The notes below the pieces were generated by a model. The model saw nothing but the letters and a program-made list of their open reading frames with translations, was not told the DNA's origin and did no database searches. Shown one piece after another: positions 35,587 through 49,800 of a stretch of 64,000 bases of DNA; the first letter of the stretch is position 1, and the number at the start of each line of letters is the position of its first letter. Source of the DNA: Brachycybe producta (lineage: Eukaryota; Arthropoda; Diplopoda; Playtdesmida; Andrognathidae); assembly GCA_036925085.1 (NCBI GenBank), contig JAUPFP010000055.1:744001-808000 (forward strand). Direction: 5' to 3'. The position numbers were made by a program, and so were the translations under genes.

Positions 35587-38346
35587 ATGAAGCTGTTAGA
35601 TTCATTGCATTCCTTAGACATTCAGGAATGCAGGGATGTCTTCAATTCTGGTTTGCTCTGCAAGCTTCAAAATTTACTCGTGTTCATAGTAGGCATCATT
35701 GAAGTGTCTAAGCTGGCTCATGTATTTGTAACTTCTAAAATTCACTGCAAATGAACTAATTGATGTAGAATGAAGCTGTTAGATGCAATGCATTCCTTTG
35801 ACATTCAGGAATGCATGCATGTCTTCAATTCCGGTGTGCACTGCAAGCTTCAAAAGTTACACCCGTTCAAAGTAGGCATCATTGAAGTGTCTAAGCTGGC
35901 TGATGTATTTGTAACTTCTAAAATTCACTGCAAATGAACTAATTGATGTAGAATGAAGTTGTTAGATGCAATGCATTCCTTGTACAATCAGGAATGCATT
36001 GATGTCTTCAATTCCGGTGTGCACTGCAAGATTCAAAAGTTACACCCGTTCAAAGTAGGCATCATTGAAGTGTCTAAGCTTGCTCATGAATTTGTAACTT
36101 CTAAAATTCATTGCAAATGATCTAAATGATGTATAATGAAGCTGTTAGATTCATTGTATTCCTTGGACATTCAGAAATGCAGGGATTTCTTCAATTCTGG
36201 TGTGCACTGCATGCTTCAAAAGTTACACCAGTTATTTCATTTTTTGCCATTTTTTTAAAAACTTCCAATTTGGGTACTTATGAAAAAATGTCATTTTTTG
36301 ACAGTTTTTACTAACTTTTGTAGAATGGAGCTGTTAAATGCATTGCATTCCTTGTACAATCAGGAATGCAGGGATGTCTTCAATTCCGGTGTGCACTGCA
36401 AGATTCAAAAGTTACACCCGTTCAAAGTAGGCATCATTGAAGTGTCTAAGCTTGCTCATGAATTTGTAACTTCTAAAATTCATTGCAAATGATCTAAATG
36501 ATGTATAATGAAGCTGTTAGATTCATTGTATTCCTTGGACATTCAGAAATGCAGGGATTTCTTCAATTCCGGTGTGCACTGCATGCTTCAAAAGTTACAC
36601 CAGTTATTTCATTTTTTGCCATTTTTTTAAAAACTTCCAATTTGGGTACTTATGAAAAAATGTCATTTTTTGACAATTTTTACTAACTTTTGTAGAATGG
36701 AGCTGTTAAATGCATTGCATTCCTTGTACAATCAGGAATGCAGGGATGTCTTCAATTCCGGTGTGCACTGCAAGATTCAAAAGTTACACCCGTTCAAAGT
36801 AGGCATCATTGAAGTGTCTAAGCTTGCTCATGGATTTGTAACTTCTAAAATTCATTGTAAATGAACTAATTGATGTAGAATGAAGCTGTTAGATTCATTG
36901 CATTCTTTAGACATTCAGGAATGCAGGGATGTCTTCAATTCTGGTTTGCTCTGCAAGCTTCAAAATTTACACGTGTTCATAGTAGGCATCGTTGAAGTGT
37001 CTAAGCTTGCTCATGTATTTGTAACTTCTAAAATTTATTGCAAATAATCTAATTGATGCAGAATGAAGCTGTTAGATTCATTACTTTTCTTTGACATTCA
37101 GGAATGCAGGGATGTCTTCAATTCCGGTGTGCACTGCAAGCTTCAAAAGTTACACCCGTTCAAAGTAGGCATCATTGAAATGTCTAAGCTTGCTCATGGA
37201 TTTGTAAATTCTAAAATTCATTGGAAATGATCTAATTGATGCAGAATGAAGCTGTTAGATTCATTACTTTTCTTGGACATTCAGGAATGCAGGGATGTCT
37301 TCAATTCCGGTGTGCACTGCAAGCTTCAAAAGTTACACCCGTTCAAAGTAGGCATCATTGAAATGTCTAAGCTTGCTCTTGGATTTGTAAATTCTAAAAT
37401 TCATTGGAAATGATCTAATTGTTGTAGAATGAAGCTTTTAGATGCAATGCGTTTCTTGGACATTCAGGAATGCAGGGATGTCTTCAATTTCGGTGTGCAC
37501 TGCATGCTTCAAAAGTTACACCAGTTATTTCATTTTTTGCCATTTTTTGAAAAACTTCCAATATGGGTACTTATGAAAAAATGTCATTTTTTGACAACTT
37601 TTACTAACTTTTGTAGAATGGAGCTGTTAGATGCATTGCATTCCTTGTACAATCAGGAATGCATTGATGTCTTCAATTCTGGTGTGCACTGCAAGATTCA
37701 AAAGTTTCACCCGTTCAAAGTAGGCATCATTGAAGTGTCTAAGCTTGCTCATGGATTTGTAACTTCTAAAATTCATTGAAAATGATCTAATTGATGTAGA
37801 ATTAAGCTGTTAGATTCATTGCATTCCTTGGACATTCAGGAATGCAGGGATGTCTTCAATTCCGGTGTGCACTGTATGCTTCAAAAGTTACCAGTTATTT
37901 CATTTTTTGCCAATTTTTGAAAAACTTCCAATATGGGTACTTATGAAAAAATGTCATTTTTTGACAATTTTTACTAATTTTTGTAGAATGCAGCTGTTAT
38001 ATGCATTGCATTCCTTGTACAATTAGGAATGCATTGATGTCTTCAATTCCGGTGTGCACTGCAAGATTCAAAAGTTACACAAGTTCAAAGTAGACATCAT
38101 TGAAGTGTCTAAGCTTGCAAATGGATGTGTAAATTCTTTTGCAAATGAACTAATTGATGTAGAATGAAGCTGTTAGATGCAATGCATTCCTTGAACATTC
38201 AGGAATGCAGGGATGTCTTCAATTCCGGTGTGCACTGCAAGCTTCAAAAGTTACACCCGTTCAAAGTAGGCATCATTGAAGTGTCTAAGCTTGCTCATGG
38301 ATTTGTAACTTCTAAAATTCATTGTAAATGAACTAATTGATGTAGA
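35587..38346 (+). repeat. 2.76-kb unit, copy 1
   Basis: Boundaries recur 2,760 bp downstream (36136 to 38896, 36508 to 39268, 37429 to 40189), and 2,767 bp downstream after a 7-bp deletion in this copy. It contains two B monomers (36136, 36508) with TTTTTTTAAAAACTTCC instead of TTTTTTGAAAAACTTCC, which closes the 118-codon frame. It also has a 187-bp B (37801) starting ATT. Confidence 0.9.
38130..38145 (+). repeat. 7-bp deletion in an A monomer tail
   Basis: The tail motif normally reads AAATTCTAAAATTCATTGC; here it reads AAATTCTTTTGC. The monomer 37988-38163 is therefore 176 bp, the shortest in the window. The sister monomer at 40748 is a normal 183 bp, so the deletion came after the 2.76-kb duplication. 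It is the only indel larger than 2 bp that I found in any A monomer. Confidence 0.9.
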
Positions 38347-41113
38347 ATGAAGCTGTTAGATTCATTGCATTCCTTAGACATTCAGGAATGCAGGGATGTC
38401 TTCAATTCTGGTTTGCTCTGCAAGCTTCAAAATTTACACGTGTTCATAGTAGGCATCATTGAAGTGTCTAAGCTTGCTCATGGATTTGTAACTTCTAAAA
38501 TTCACTGCAAATGAACTAATTGATGTAGAATGAAGCTGTTAGATGCAATGCATTCCTTTGACATTCAGGAATGCATGCATGTCTTCAATTCCGGTGTGCA
38601 CTGCAAGCTTCAAAAGTTACACCCGTTCAAAGTAGGCATCATTGAAGTGTCTAAGCTGGCTCATGTATTTGTAACTTCTAAAATTCACTGCAAATGAACT
38701 AATTGATGTAGAATGAAGTTGTTAGATGCAATGCATTCCTTGTACAATCAGGAATGCATTGATGTCTTCAATTCCGGTGTGCACTGCAAGATTCAAAAGT
38801 TACACCCGTTCAAAGTAGGCATCATTGAAGTGTCTAAGCTTGCTCATGAATTTGTAACTTCTAAAATTCATTGCAAATGATCTAAATGATGTATAATGAA
38901 GCTGTTAGATTCATTGTATTCCTTGGACATTCAGAAATGCAGGGATTTCTTCAATTCTGGTGTGCACTGCATGCTTCAAAAGTTACACCAGTTATTTCAT
39001 TTTTTGCCATTTTTTTAAAAACTTCCAATTTGGGTACTTATGAAAAAATGTCATTTTTTGACAATTTTTACTAACTTTTGTAGAATGGAGCTGTTAAATG
39101 CATTGCATTCCTTGTACAATCAGGAATGCAGGGATGTCTTCAATTCCGGTGTGCACTGCAAGATTCAAAAGTTACACCCGTTCAAAGTAGGCATCATTGA
39201 AGTGTCTAAGCTTGCTCATGAATTTGTAACTTCTAAAATTCATTGCAAATGATCTAAATGATGTATAATGAAGCTGTTAGATTCATTGTATTCCTTGGAC
39301 ATTCAGAAATGCAGGGATTTCTTCAATTCCGGTGTGCACTGCATGCTTCAAAAGTTACACCAGTTATTTCATTTTTTGCCATTTTTTTAAAAACTTCCAA
39401 TTTGGGTACTTATGAAAAAATGTCATTTTTTGACAATTTTTACTAACTTTTGTAGAATGGAGCTGTTAAATGCATTGCATTCCTTGTACAATCAGGAATG
39501 CAGGGATGTCTTCAATTCCGGTGTGCACTGCAAGATTCAAAAGTTACACCCGTTCAAAGTAGGCATCATTGAAGTGTCTAAGCTTGCTCATGGATTTGTA
39601 ACTTCTAAAATTCATTGTAAATGAACTAATTGATGTAGAATGAAGCTGTTAGATTCATTGCATTCTTTAGACATTCAGGAATGCAGGGATGTCTTCAATT
39701 CTGGTTTGCTCTGCAAGCTTCAAAATTTACACGTGTTCATAGTAGGCATCGTTGAAGTGTCTAAGCTTGCTCATGTATTTGTAACTTCTAAAATTTATTG
39801 CAAATAATCTAATTGATGCAGAATGAAGCTGTTAGATTCATTACTTTTCTTTGACATTCAGGAATGCAGGGATGTCTTCAATTCCGGTGTGCACTGCAAG
39901 CTTCAAAAGTTACACCCGTTCAAAGTAGGCATCATTGAAATGTCTAAGCTTGCTCATGGATTTGTAAATTCTAAAATTCATTGGAAATGATCTAATTGAT
40001 GCAGAATGAAGCTGTTAGATTCATTACTTTTCTTGGACATTCAGGAATGCAGGGATGTCTTCAATTCCGGTGTGCACTGCAAGCTTCAAAAGTTACACCC
40101 GTTCAAAGTAGGCATCATTGAAATGTCTAAGCTTGCTCTTGGATTTGTAAATTCTAAAATTCATTGGAAATGATCTAATTGTTGTAGAATGAAGCTTTTA
40201 GATGCAATGCGTTTCTTGGACATTCAGGAATGCAGGGATGTCTTCAATTTCGGTGTGCACTGCATGCTTCAAAAGTTACACCAGTTATTTCATTTTTTGC
40301 CATTTTTTGAAAAACTTCCAATATGGGTACTTATGAAAAAATGTCATTTTTTGACAACTTTTACTAACTTTTGTAGAATGGAGCTGTTAGATGCATTGCA
40401 TTCCTTGTACAATCAGGAATGCATTGATGTCTTCAATTCTGGTGTGCACTGCAAGATTCAAAAGTTTCACCCGTTCAAAGTAGGCATCATTGAAGTGTCT
40501 AAGCTTGCTCATGGATTTGTAACTTCTAAAATTCATTGAAAATGATCTAATTGATGTAGAATTAAGCTGTTAGATTCATTGCATTCCTTGGACATTCAGG
40601 AATGCAGGGATGTCTTCAATTCCGGTGTGCACTGTATGCTTCAAAAGTTACCAGTTATTTCATTTTTTGCCAATTTTTGAAAAACTTCCAATATGGGTAC
40701 TTATGAAAAAATGTCATTTTTTGACAATTTTTACTAATTTTTGTAGAATGCAGCTGTTATATGCATTGCATTCCTTGTACAATTAGGAATGCATTGATGT
40801 CTTCAATTCCGGTGTGCACTGCAAGATTCAAAAGTTACACAAGTTCAAAGTAGACATCATTGAAGTGTCTAAGCTTGCAAATGGATGTGTAAATTCTAAA
40901 ATTCATTGCAAATGAACTAATTGATGTAGAATGAAGCTGTTAGATGCAATGCATTCCTTGAACATTCAGGAATGCAGGGATGTCTTCAATTCCGGTGTGC
41001 ACTGCAAGCTTCAAAAGTTACACCCGTTCAAAGTAGGCATCATTGAAGTGTCTAAGCTTGCTCATGGATTTGTAACTTCTAAAATTCATTGTAAATGAAC
41101 TAATTGATGTAGA
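38347..41113 (+). repeat. 2.77-kb unit, copy 2
   Basis: This is a near-identical repeat of 35587-38346 with the 7 bp retained. Differences seen include CTTACACGTG here against CTTACTCGTG-like sequence at 35680, and GCTCATGTATTTG against GCTGATGTATTTG. The final monomers lead into the 1,468-bp repeats. Confidence 0.88.
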
Positions 41114-43496
41114 ATGAAGCTGTTAGATTCATTGCATTCCTTAGACATTCAGGAATGCAGGGATGTCTTCAATTCTGGTTTGCTCTGCAAGCTTCAAAAT
41201 TTACACGTGTTCATAGTAGGCATCATTGAAGTGTCTAAGCTTGCTCATGGATTTGTAACTTCTAAAATTCACTGCAAATGAACTAATTGATGTAGAATGA
41301 AGATGTTAGATGCAATGCATTATTTGGACATTCAGGATTGCAGGGATGTCTTCAATTCTGGTGTGCACTGCAAGCTTCAAAAGTTACACCCGTTCAAAGT
41401 AGGCATCATTGAAGTGTCTAAGCTTGCTCATGTATTTGTAACTTCTAAAATTCATTGCAAATGATCTAATTGATGCAGAATGAAGCTGTTAGATTCATTA
41501 CTTTTCTTGGACATTCAGGAATGCAGGGATGTCTTCAATTCCGGTGTGCACTGCAAGCTTCAAAAGTTACACCCGTTCAAAGTAGGCATCATTGAAGTAT
41601 CTAAGCTTGCTCATGTATTTGTAACTTGTAAAATTCATTGCAAATGATCTAATTGATGCAGAATGAAGCTGTTAGATTCATTACTTTTCTTGGACATTCA
41701 GGAATGCAGGGATGTCTTCAATTCCGGTGTGCACTGCAAGCTTCAAAAGTTACACCCGTTCAAAGTAGGCATCATTGAAGTGTCTAAGCTTGCAAATGGA
41801 TGTGTAAATTCTAAAATTCATTGCAAATGAACTAATTGATGTAGAATGAAGTTGTTAGATGCAATGCATTCCTTGAACATTCAGGAATGCAGGGATGTCT
41901 TCAATTCCGGTGTGCACTGCAAGCTTCGAAAGTTACACCCGTTCAAAGTAGGCATCATTGAAGTGTCTAAGCTTGCTCATGGATTTGTAACTTCTAAAAT
42001 TCATTGCAAATGATCTAATTGATGTAGAACGAAGCTGTTAGATTCATTGCATTCCTTGGACATTCAGGAATGCAGGGATGTCTTCAATTTCGGTGTGCAC
42101 TGTATGCTTCAAAAGTTACCAGTTATTTCATTTTTTGCCAATTTTTGAAAAACTTCCAATATGGGTACTTATGAAAAAATGTCATTTTTTGACAATTTTT
42201 ACTAATTTTTGTAGAATGCAGCTGTTATATGCATTGCATTCCTTGTACAATTAGGAATGCATTGATGTCTTCAATTCCGGTGTGCACTGCAAGATTCAAA
42301 AGTTACACAAGTTCAAAGTAGACATCATTGAAGTGTCTAAGCTTGCAAATGGATGTGTAAATTCTAAAATTCATTGCAAATGAACTAATTGATGTAGAAT
42401 GAAGCTGTTAGATGCAATGCATTCCTTGAACATTCAGGAATGCAGGGATGTCTTCAATTCCGGTGTGCACTGCAAGCTTCAAAAGTTACACCCGTTCAAA
42501 GTAGGCATCATTGAAGTGTCTAAGCTTGCTCATGGATTTGTAACTTCTAAAATTCATTGTAAATGAACTAATTGATGTAGAATGAAGCTGTTAGATTCAT
42601 TGCATTCCTTAGACATTCAGGAATGCAGGGATGTCTTCAATTCTGGTTTGCTCTGCAAGCTTCAAAATTTACACGTGTTCATAGTAGGCATCATTGAAGT
42701 GTCTAAGCTTGCTCATGGATTTGTAACTTCTAAAATTCACTGCAAATGAACTAATTGATGTAGAATGAAGATGTTAGATGCAATGCATTATTTGGACATT
42801 CAGGATTGCAGGGATGTCTTCAATTCTGGTGTGCACTGCAAGCTTCAAAAGTTACACCCGTTCAAAGTAGGCATCATTGAAGTGTCTAAGCTTGCTCATG
42901 TATTTGTAACTTCTAAAATTCATTGCAAATGATCTAATTGATGCAGAATGAAGCTGTTAGATTCATTACTTTTCTTGGACATTCAGGAATGCAGGGATGT
43001 CTTCAATTCCGGTGTGCACTGCAAGCTTCAAAAGTTACACCCGTTCAAAGTAGGCATCATTGAAGTATCTAAGCTTGCTCATGTATTTGTAACTTGTAAA
43101 ATTCATTGCAAATGATCTAATTGATGCAGAATGAAGCTGTTAGATTCATTACTTTTCTTGGACATTCAGGAATGCAGGGATGTCTTCAATTCCGGTGTGC
43201 ACTGCAAGCTTCAAAAGTTACACCCGTTCAAAGTAGGCATCATTGAAGTGTCTAAGCTTGCAAATGGATGTGTAAATTCTAAAATTCATTGCAAATGAAC
43301 TAATTGATGTAGAATGAAGTTGTTAGATGCAATGCATTCCTTGAACATTCAGGAATGCAGGGATGTCTTCAATTCCGGTGTGCACTGCAAGCTTCGAAAG
43401 TTACACCCGTTCAAAGTAGGCATCATTGAAGTGTCTAAGCTTGCTCATGGATTTGTAACTTCTAAAATTCATTGCAAATGATCTAATTGATGTAGA
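40561..43496 (+). repeat. Two tandem 1,468-bp units (B187 plus seven A)
   Basis: Units are 40561-42028 and 42029-43496, each one 187-bp B and seven A (187+7x183). Order after B: an ATGCAGCTG monomer, a K/D monomer, the TTTGCTCTGC subtype, an ATGAAGATG monomer with TTATTTGGAC and GGATTGCAGG, two TTACTTTTC monomers, then a K/D monomer. The ATGCAGCTG monomer carries an in-frame TAG (CAATTAGGAATGC). Confidence 0.9.
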
Positions 43497-46400
43497 ACGA
43501 AGCTGTTAGATTCATTGCATTCCTTGGACATTCAGGAATGCAGGGATGTCTTCAATTCTGGTGTGCACTGCATGCTTCAAAAGTTACACCAGTTATTTCA
43601 TTTTTTGCCATTTTTTGAAAAACTTCCAATATGGGTACTTATGAAAAAATGTCATTTTTTGACAATTTTTACTAACTTTTGTAGAATGGAGCTGTTAAAT
43701 GCATTGCATTCCTTGTACAATCAGGAATGCAGGGATGTCTTCAATTCCGGTGTGCACTGCAAGATTCAAAAGTTACACCTGTTCAAAGTAGGCATCATTG
43801 AAGTGTCTAAGCTGGCAAATGGATGTGTAAATTCTAAAATTCATTGCAAATGAACTAATTGATGTAGAATGAAGCTGTTAGATGCAATGCATTCCTTGGA
43901 CATTCAGGAATGCAGGGATGTCTCCAATTCTGGCGTGCACTGCAAGCTTCAAAAGTTACACCCGTTCAAAGTAGGCATCATTGAAGTGTCTAAGCTTGCT
44001 CATGGATTTGTAACTTCTAAAATTCATTGCAAATGATCTAATTGATGTAGAACGAAGCTGTTAGATTCATTGCATTCCTTGGACATTCAGGAATGCAGGG
44101 ATTTCTTCAATTCTGGTGTGCACTGCATGCTTCAAAAGTTACACCAGTTATTTCATTTTTTGCCATTTTTTGAAAAACTTCCAATTTGGGTACTTATGAA
44201 AAAATGTCATTTTTTGACAATTTTTACTAACTTTTGTAGAATGGAGCTGTTATATGCATTGCATTCCTTGTACAATCAGGAATGCATTGATGTCTTCAAT
44301 TCCGGTGTGCACTGCAAGATTCAAAAGTTACACCCGTTCAAAGTAGGCATCATTGAAGTGTCTAAGCTTGCAAATGGATGTGTAAATTCTAAAATTCATT
44401 GCAAATGAACTAATTGATGTAGAATGAAGCTGTTAGATGCAATGCATTCCTTGAACATTCAGGAATGCAGGGATGTCTTCAATTCTGGTGTGCACTGCAA
44501 GATTCAAAAGTTACACCAGTTCAAAGTAGGCATCATTGAAGTGTCTAAGCTTGCAAATGGATGTGTAAATTCTAAAATTCATTGCAAATGAACTAATTGA
44601 TGTAGAATGGAGCTGTTAAATGCATTGCATTCTTTGTACAATCAGGAATGCAGGGATGTCTTCAATTCCGGTGTGCACTGCAAGATTCAAAAGTTACACC
44701 CGTTCAAAGTAGGCATCATTGAAGTGTCTAAGCTTGCAAATGGATGTGTAAATTATAAAATTCATTGCAAATGAACTAATTGATGTAGAATGAAGCTGTT
44801 AGATTCATTGCATTCCTTAGACATTCAGGAATGCAGGGATGTCTTCAATTCTGGTTTGCTCTGCAAGCTTCAAAATTTACACGTGTTCATAGTAGGCATC
44901 ATTGAAGTGTCTAAGCTTGCTCATGGATTTGTAACTTCTAAAATTCACTGCAAATGAACTAATTGATGTAGAATGAAGATGTTAGATGCAATGCATTATT
45001 TGGACATTCAGGATTGCAGGGATGTCTTCAATTCTGGTGTGCACTGCAAGCTTCAAAAGTTACACCTGTTCAAAGTAGGCATCATTGAAGTGTCTAAGCT
45101 TGCTCATGTATTTGTAACTTCTAAAATTCATTGCAAATGATCTAATTGATGCAGAATGAAGCTGTTAGATTCATTACTTTTCTTGGACATTCAGGAATGC
45201 AGGGATGTCTTCAATTCCGGTGTGCACTGCAAGCTTCAAAAGTTACACCCGTTCAAAGTAGGCATCATTGAAGTGTCTAAGCTTGCAAATGGATGTGTAA
45301 ATTCTAAAATTCATTACAAATGAAATAATTGATGTAGAATGAAGTTGTTAGATGCAATGCATTCCTTGAACATTCAGGAATGCAGGGATGTCTTCAATTC
45401 CGGTGTGCACTGCAAGCTTCGAAAGTTACACCCGTTCAAAGTAGGCATCATTGAAGTGTCTAAGCTTTCTCATGGATTTGTAACTTCTAAAATTCATTGC
45501 AAATGATCTAATTGATGTAGAACGAAGCTGTTAGATTCATTGCATTCCTTGGACATTCAGGAATGCAGGGATGTCTTCAATTCTGGTGTGCACTGCATGC
45601 TTCAAAAGTTACACCAGTTATTTCATTTTTTGCCATTTTTTGAAAAACTTCCAATTTGGGTACTTATGAAAAAATGTCATTTTTTGACAATTTTTACTAA
45701 CTTTTGTAGAATGGAGCTGTTATATGCATTGCATTCCTTGTACAATCAGGAATGCATTGATGTCTTCAATTCCGGTGTGCACTGCAAGATTCAAAAGTTA
45801 CACCCGTTCAAAGTAGGCATCATTGAAGTGTCTAAGCTTGCAAATGGATGTGTAAATTCTAAAATTCATTGCAAATGAACTAATTGATGTAGAATGAAGC
45901 TGTTAGATGCAATGCATTCCTTGAACATTCAGGAATGCAGGGATGTCTTCAATTCTGGTGTGCACTGCAAGATTCAAAAGTTACACCAGTTCAAAGTAGG
46001 CATCATTGAAGTGTCTAAGCTTGCAAATGGATGTGTAAATTCTAAAATTCATTGCAAATGAACTAATTGATGTAGAATGGAGCTGTTAAATGCATTGCAT
46101 TCTTTGTACAATCAGGAATGCAGGGATGTCTTCAATTCCGGTGTGCACTGCAAGATTCAAAAGTTACACCCGTTCAAAGTAGGCATCATTGAAGTGTCTA
46201 AGCTTGCAAATGGATGTGTAAATTATAAAATTCATTGCAAATGAACTAATTGATGTAGAATGAAGCTGTTAGATTCATTGCATTCCTTGGACATTCAGGA
46301 ATGCAGGGATGTCTTCAATTCTGGTGTGCACTGCATGCTTCAAAAGTTACACCAGTTATTTCATTTTTTGCCATTTTTTGAAAAACTTCCAATTTGGGTA

Positions 46401-46814
46401 CTTATGAAAAAATGTCATTTTTTGACAATTTTTACTAACTTTTGTAGAATGGAGCTGTTAAATGCATTGCATTCCTTCTACAATCAGGAATGCAGGGATG
46501 TCTTCAATTCCGGTGTGCACTGCAAGATTCAAAAGTTACACCCGTTCAAAGTAGGCATCATTGAAGTGTCTAAGCTGGCAAATGGATGTGTAAATTCTAA
46601 AATTCATTGCAAATGAACTAATTGATGTAGAATGAAGCTGTTAGATGCAATGCATTCCTTTGACATTCAGGAATGCATGCATGTCTTCAATTTCGGTGTG
46701 CACTGCAAGCTTCAAAAGTTACACCCGTTCAAAGTAGGCATCATTGAAGTGTCTAAGCTGGCTCATGGATTTGTAACTTCTAAAATTCACTGCAAATGAA
46801 CTAATTGATGTAGA
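43497..46814 (+). repeat. 555-bp trimer, then 1,470-bp unit and partial copy
   Basis: 43497-44051 is B-A-A. 44052-45521 is B plus seven A (189+7x183). 45522 onward repeats its first four monomers at +1,470 bp, including GTTACACCAGTTCAAAG in an A tail and AAATTATAAAATTC. At 46260 it leaves that path with a B-A-A trimer. The 1,470-bp unit is a cousin of the 1,468-bp units, with a normal-length B and a different A complement. Confidence 0.85.
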
Positions 46815-49800
46815 ATGAAGTTGTTAGATGCAATGCATTCTTTGTACAATCAGGAATGCATTGATGTCTTCAATTCCGGTGTGCACTGCAAGATTCAAAA
46901 GTTACACCCGTTCAAAGTAGGCATCATTGAAGTGTCTAAGCTTGCTCATGAATTTGTAACTTCTAAAATTCATTGCAAATGATCTAAATGATGTATAATG
47001 AAGCTGTTAGATTCATTGTATTCCTTGGACATTCAGAAATGCAGGGATTTCTTCAATTCCGGTGTGCACTGCATGCTTCAAAAGTTACACCAGTTATTTC
47101 ATTTTTTGCCATTTTTTTAAAAACTTCCAATTTGGGTACTTATGAAAAAATGTCATTTTTTGACAACTTTTACTAACTTTTGTAGAATGGAGCTGTTAAA
47201 TGCATTGCATTCCTTGTACAATCAGGAATGCAGGGATGTCTTCAATTCCGGTGTGCACTGCAAGATTCAAAAGTTACACCCGTTCAAAGTAGGCATCATT
47301 GAAGTGTCTAAGCTTGCTCATGGATTTGTAACTTCTAAAATTCATTGTAAATGAACTAATTGATGTAGAATGAAGCTGTTAGATTCATTGCATTCCTTAG
47401 ACATTCAGGAATGCAGGGATGTCTTCAATTCTGGTTTGCTCTGCAAGCTTCAAAATTTACACGTGTTCATAGTAGGCATCGTTGAAGTGTCTAAGCTTGC
47501 TCATGTATTTGTAACTTCTAAAATTTATTGCAAATAATCTAATTGATGCAGAATGAAGCTGTTAGATTCATTACTTTTCTTTGACATTCAGGAATGCAGG
47601 GATGTCTTCAATTCCGGTGTGCACTGCAAGCTTCAAATGTTACACCCGTTCAAAGTAGGCATCATTGAAATGTCTAAGCTTGCTCATGGATTTGTAAATT
47701 CTAAAATTCATTGGAAATGATCTAATTGATGCAGAATGAAGCTGTTAGATTCATTACTTTTCTTGGACATTCAGGAATGCAGGGATGTCTTCAATTCCGG
47801 TGTGCACTGCAAGCTTCAAAAGTTACACCCGTTCAAAATAGGCATCATTGAAATGTCTAAGGTTGCTCATGGATTTGTAAATTCTAAAATTCATTGGAAA
47901 TGATCTAATTGTTGTAGAATGAAGCTTTTAGATGCAATGCATTTCTTGGACATTCAGGAATGCAGGGATGTCTTCAATTTCGGTGTGCACTGCATGCTTC
48001 AAAAGTTACACCAGTTATTTCATTTTTTGCCATTTTTTGAAAAACTTCCAATATGGGTACTTATGAAAAAATGTCATTTTTTGACAACTTTTACTAACTT
48101 TTGTAGAATGGAGCTGTTAGATGCATTGCATTCCTTGTACAATCAGGAATGCATTGATGTCTTCAATTCTGGTGTGCACTGCAAGATTCAAAAGTTTCAC
48201 CCGTTCAAAGTAGGCATCATTGAAGTGTCTAAGCTTGCTCATGGATTTGTAACTTCTAAAATTCATTGAAAATGATCTAATTGATGTAGAATTAAGCTGT
48301 TAGATTCATTGCATTCCTTGGACATTCAGGAATGCAGGGATGTCTTCAATTCCGGTGTGCACTGTATGCTTCAAAAGTTACCAGTTATTTCATTTTTTGC
48401 CATTTTTTGAAAAACTTCCAATATGGGTACTTATGAAAAAATGTCATTTTTTGACAATTTTTACTAATTTTTGTAGAATGCAGCTGTTAGATGCAATGCA
48501 TTCCTTGAACATTCAGGAATGCAGGGATGTCTTCAATTCCGGTGTGCACTGCAAGCTTCAAAAGTTACACCCGTTCAAAGTAGGCATCATTGAAGTGTCT
48601 AAGCTTGCTCATGGATTTGTAACTTCTAAAATTCATTGTAAATGAACTAATTGATGTAGAATGAAGCTGTTAGATTCATTGCATTCCTTAGACATTCAGG
48701 AATGCAGGGATGTCTTCAATTCTGGTTTGCTCTGCAAGCTTCAAAATTTACACGTGTTCATAGTAGGCATCATTGAAGTGTCTAAGCTTGCTCATGGATT
48801 TGTAACTTCTAAAATTCACTGCAAATGAACTAATTGATGTAGAATGAAGATGTTAGATGCAATGCATTATTTGGACATTCAGGATTGCAGGGATGTCTTC
48901 AATTCTGGTGTGCACTGCAAGCTTCAAAAGTTACACCCGTTCAAAGTAGGCATCATTGAAGTGTCTAAGCTTGCTCATGTATTTGTAACTTCTAAAATTC
49001 ATTGCAAATGATCTAATTGATGCAGAATGAAGCTGTTAGATTCATTACTTTTCTTGGACATTCAGGAATGCAGGGATGTCTTCAATTCCGGTGTGCACTG
49101 CAAGCTTCAAAAGTTACACCCGTTCAAAGTAGGCATCATTGAAGTGTCTAAGCTTGCAAATGGATGTGTAAATTCTAAAATTCATTGCAAATGAACTAAT
49201 TGATGTAGAATGAAGTTGTTAGATGCAATGCATTCCTTGAACATTCAGGAATGCAGGGATGTCTTCAATTCCGGTGTGCACTGCAAGCTTCAAAAGTTAC
49301 ACCCGTTCAAAGTAGGCATCATTGAAGTGTCTAAGCTTGCAAATGGATGTGTAAATTCTAAAATTCATTGCAAATGATCTAATTGATGTAGAACGAAGCT
49401 GTTAGATTCATTGCATTCCTTGGACATTCAGGAATGCAGGGATGTCTTCAATTCCGGTGTGCACTGTATGCTTCAAAAGTTACCAGTTATTTCATTTTTT
49501 GCCATTTTTTGAAAAACTTCCAATATGGGTACTTATGAAAAAATGTCATTTTTTGACAATTTTTACTAATTTTTGTAGAATGCAGCTGTTATATGCATTG
49601 CATTCCTTGTACAATTAGGAATGCATTGATGTCTTCAATTCCGGTGTGCACTGCAAGATTCAAAAGTTACACAAGTTCAAAGTAGACATCATTGAAGTGT
49701 CTAAGCTTGCAAATGGATGTGTAAATTCTAAAATTCATTGCAAATGAACTAATTGATGTAGAATGAAGCTGTTAGATGCAATGCATTCCTTGAACATTCA

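Larger units (their letters stand above)
26562..35713 (+). repeat. About 10-kb large unit, copy 2
   Basis: 26562-28763 repeats 16439-18640. At 28764 a hybrid monomer marks loss of 1,104 bp (five A and one B) relative to copy 1. 30606-30977 is an extra 372-bp B-A dimer. 33739-34848 holds two extra 555-bp units. Otherwise the two copies run in parallel to the monomer at 35587, where the match to 25086 fades near 35713. Single-base differences such as AATTAATGTAG against AATTAATTTAG before 31893/22502 are few. Confidence 0.85.
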
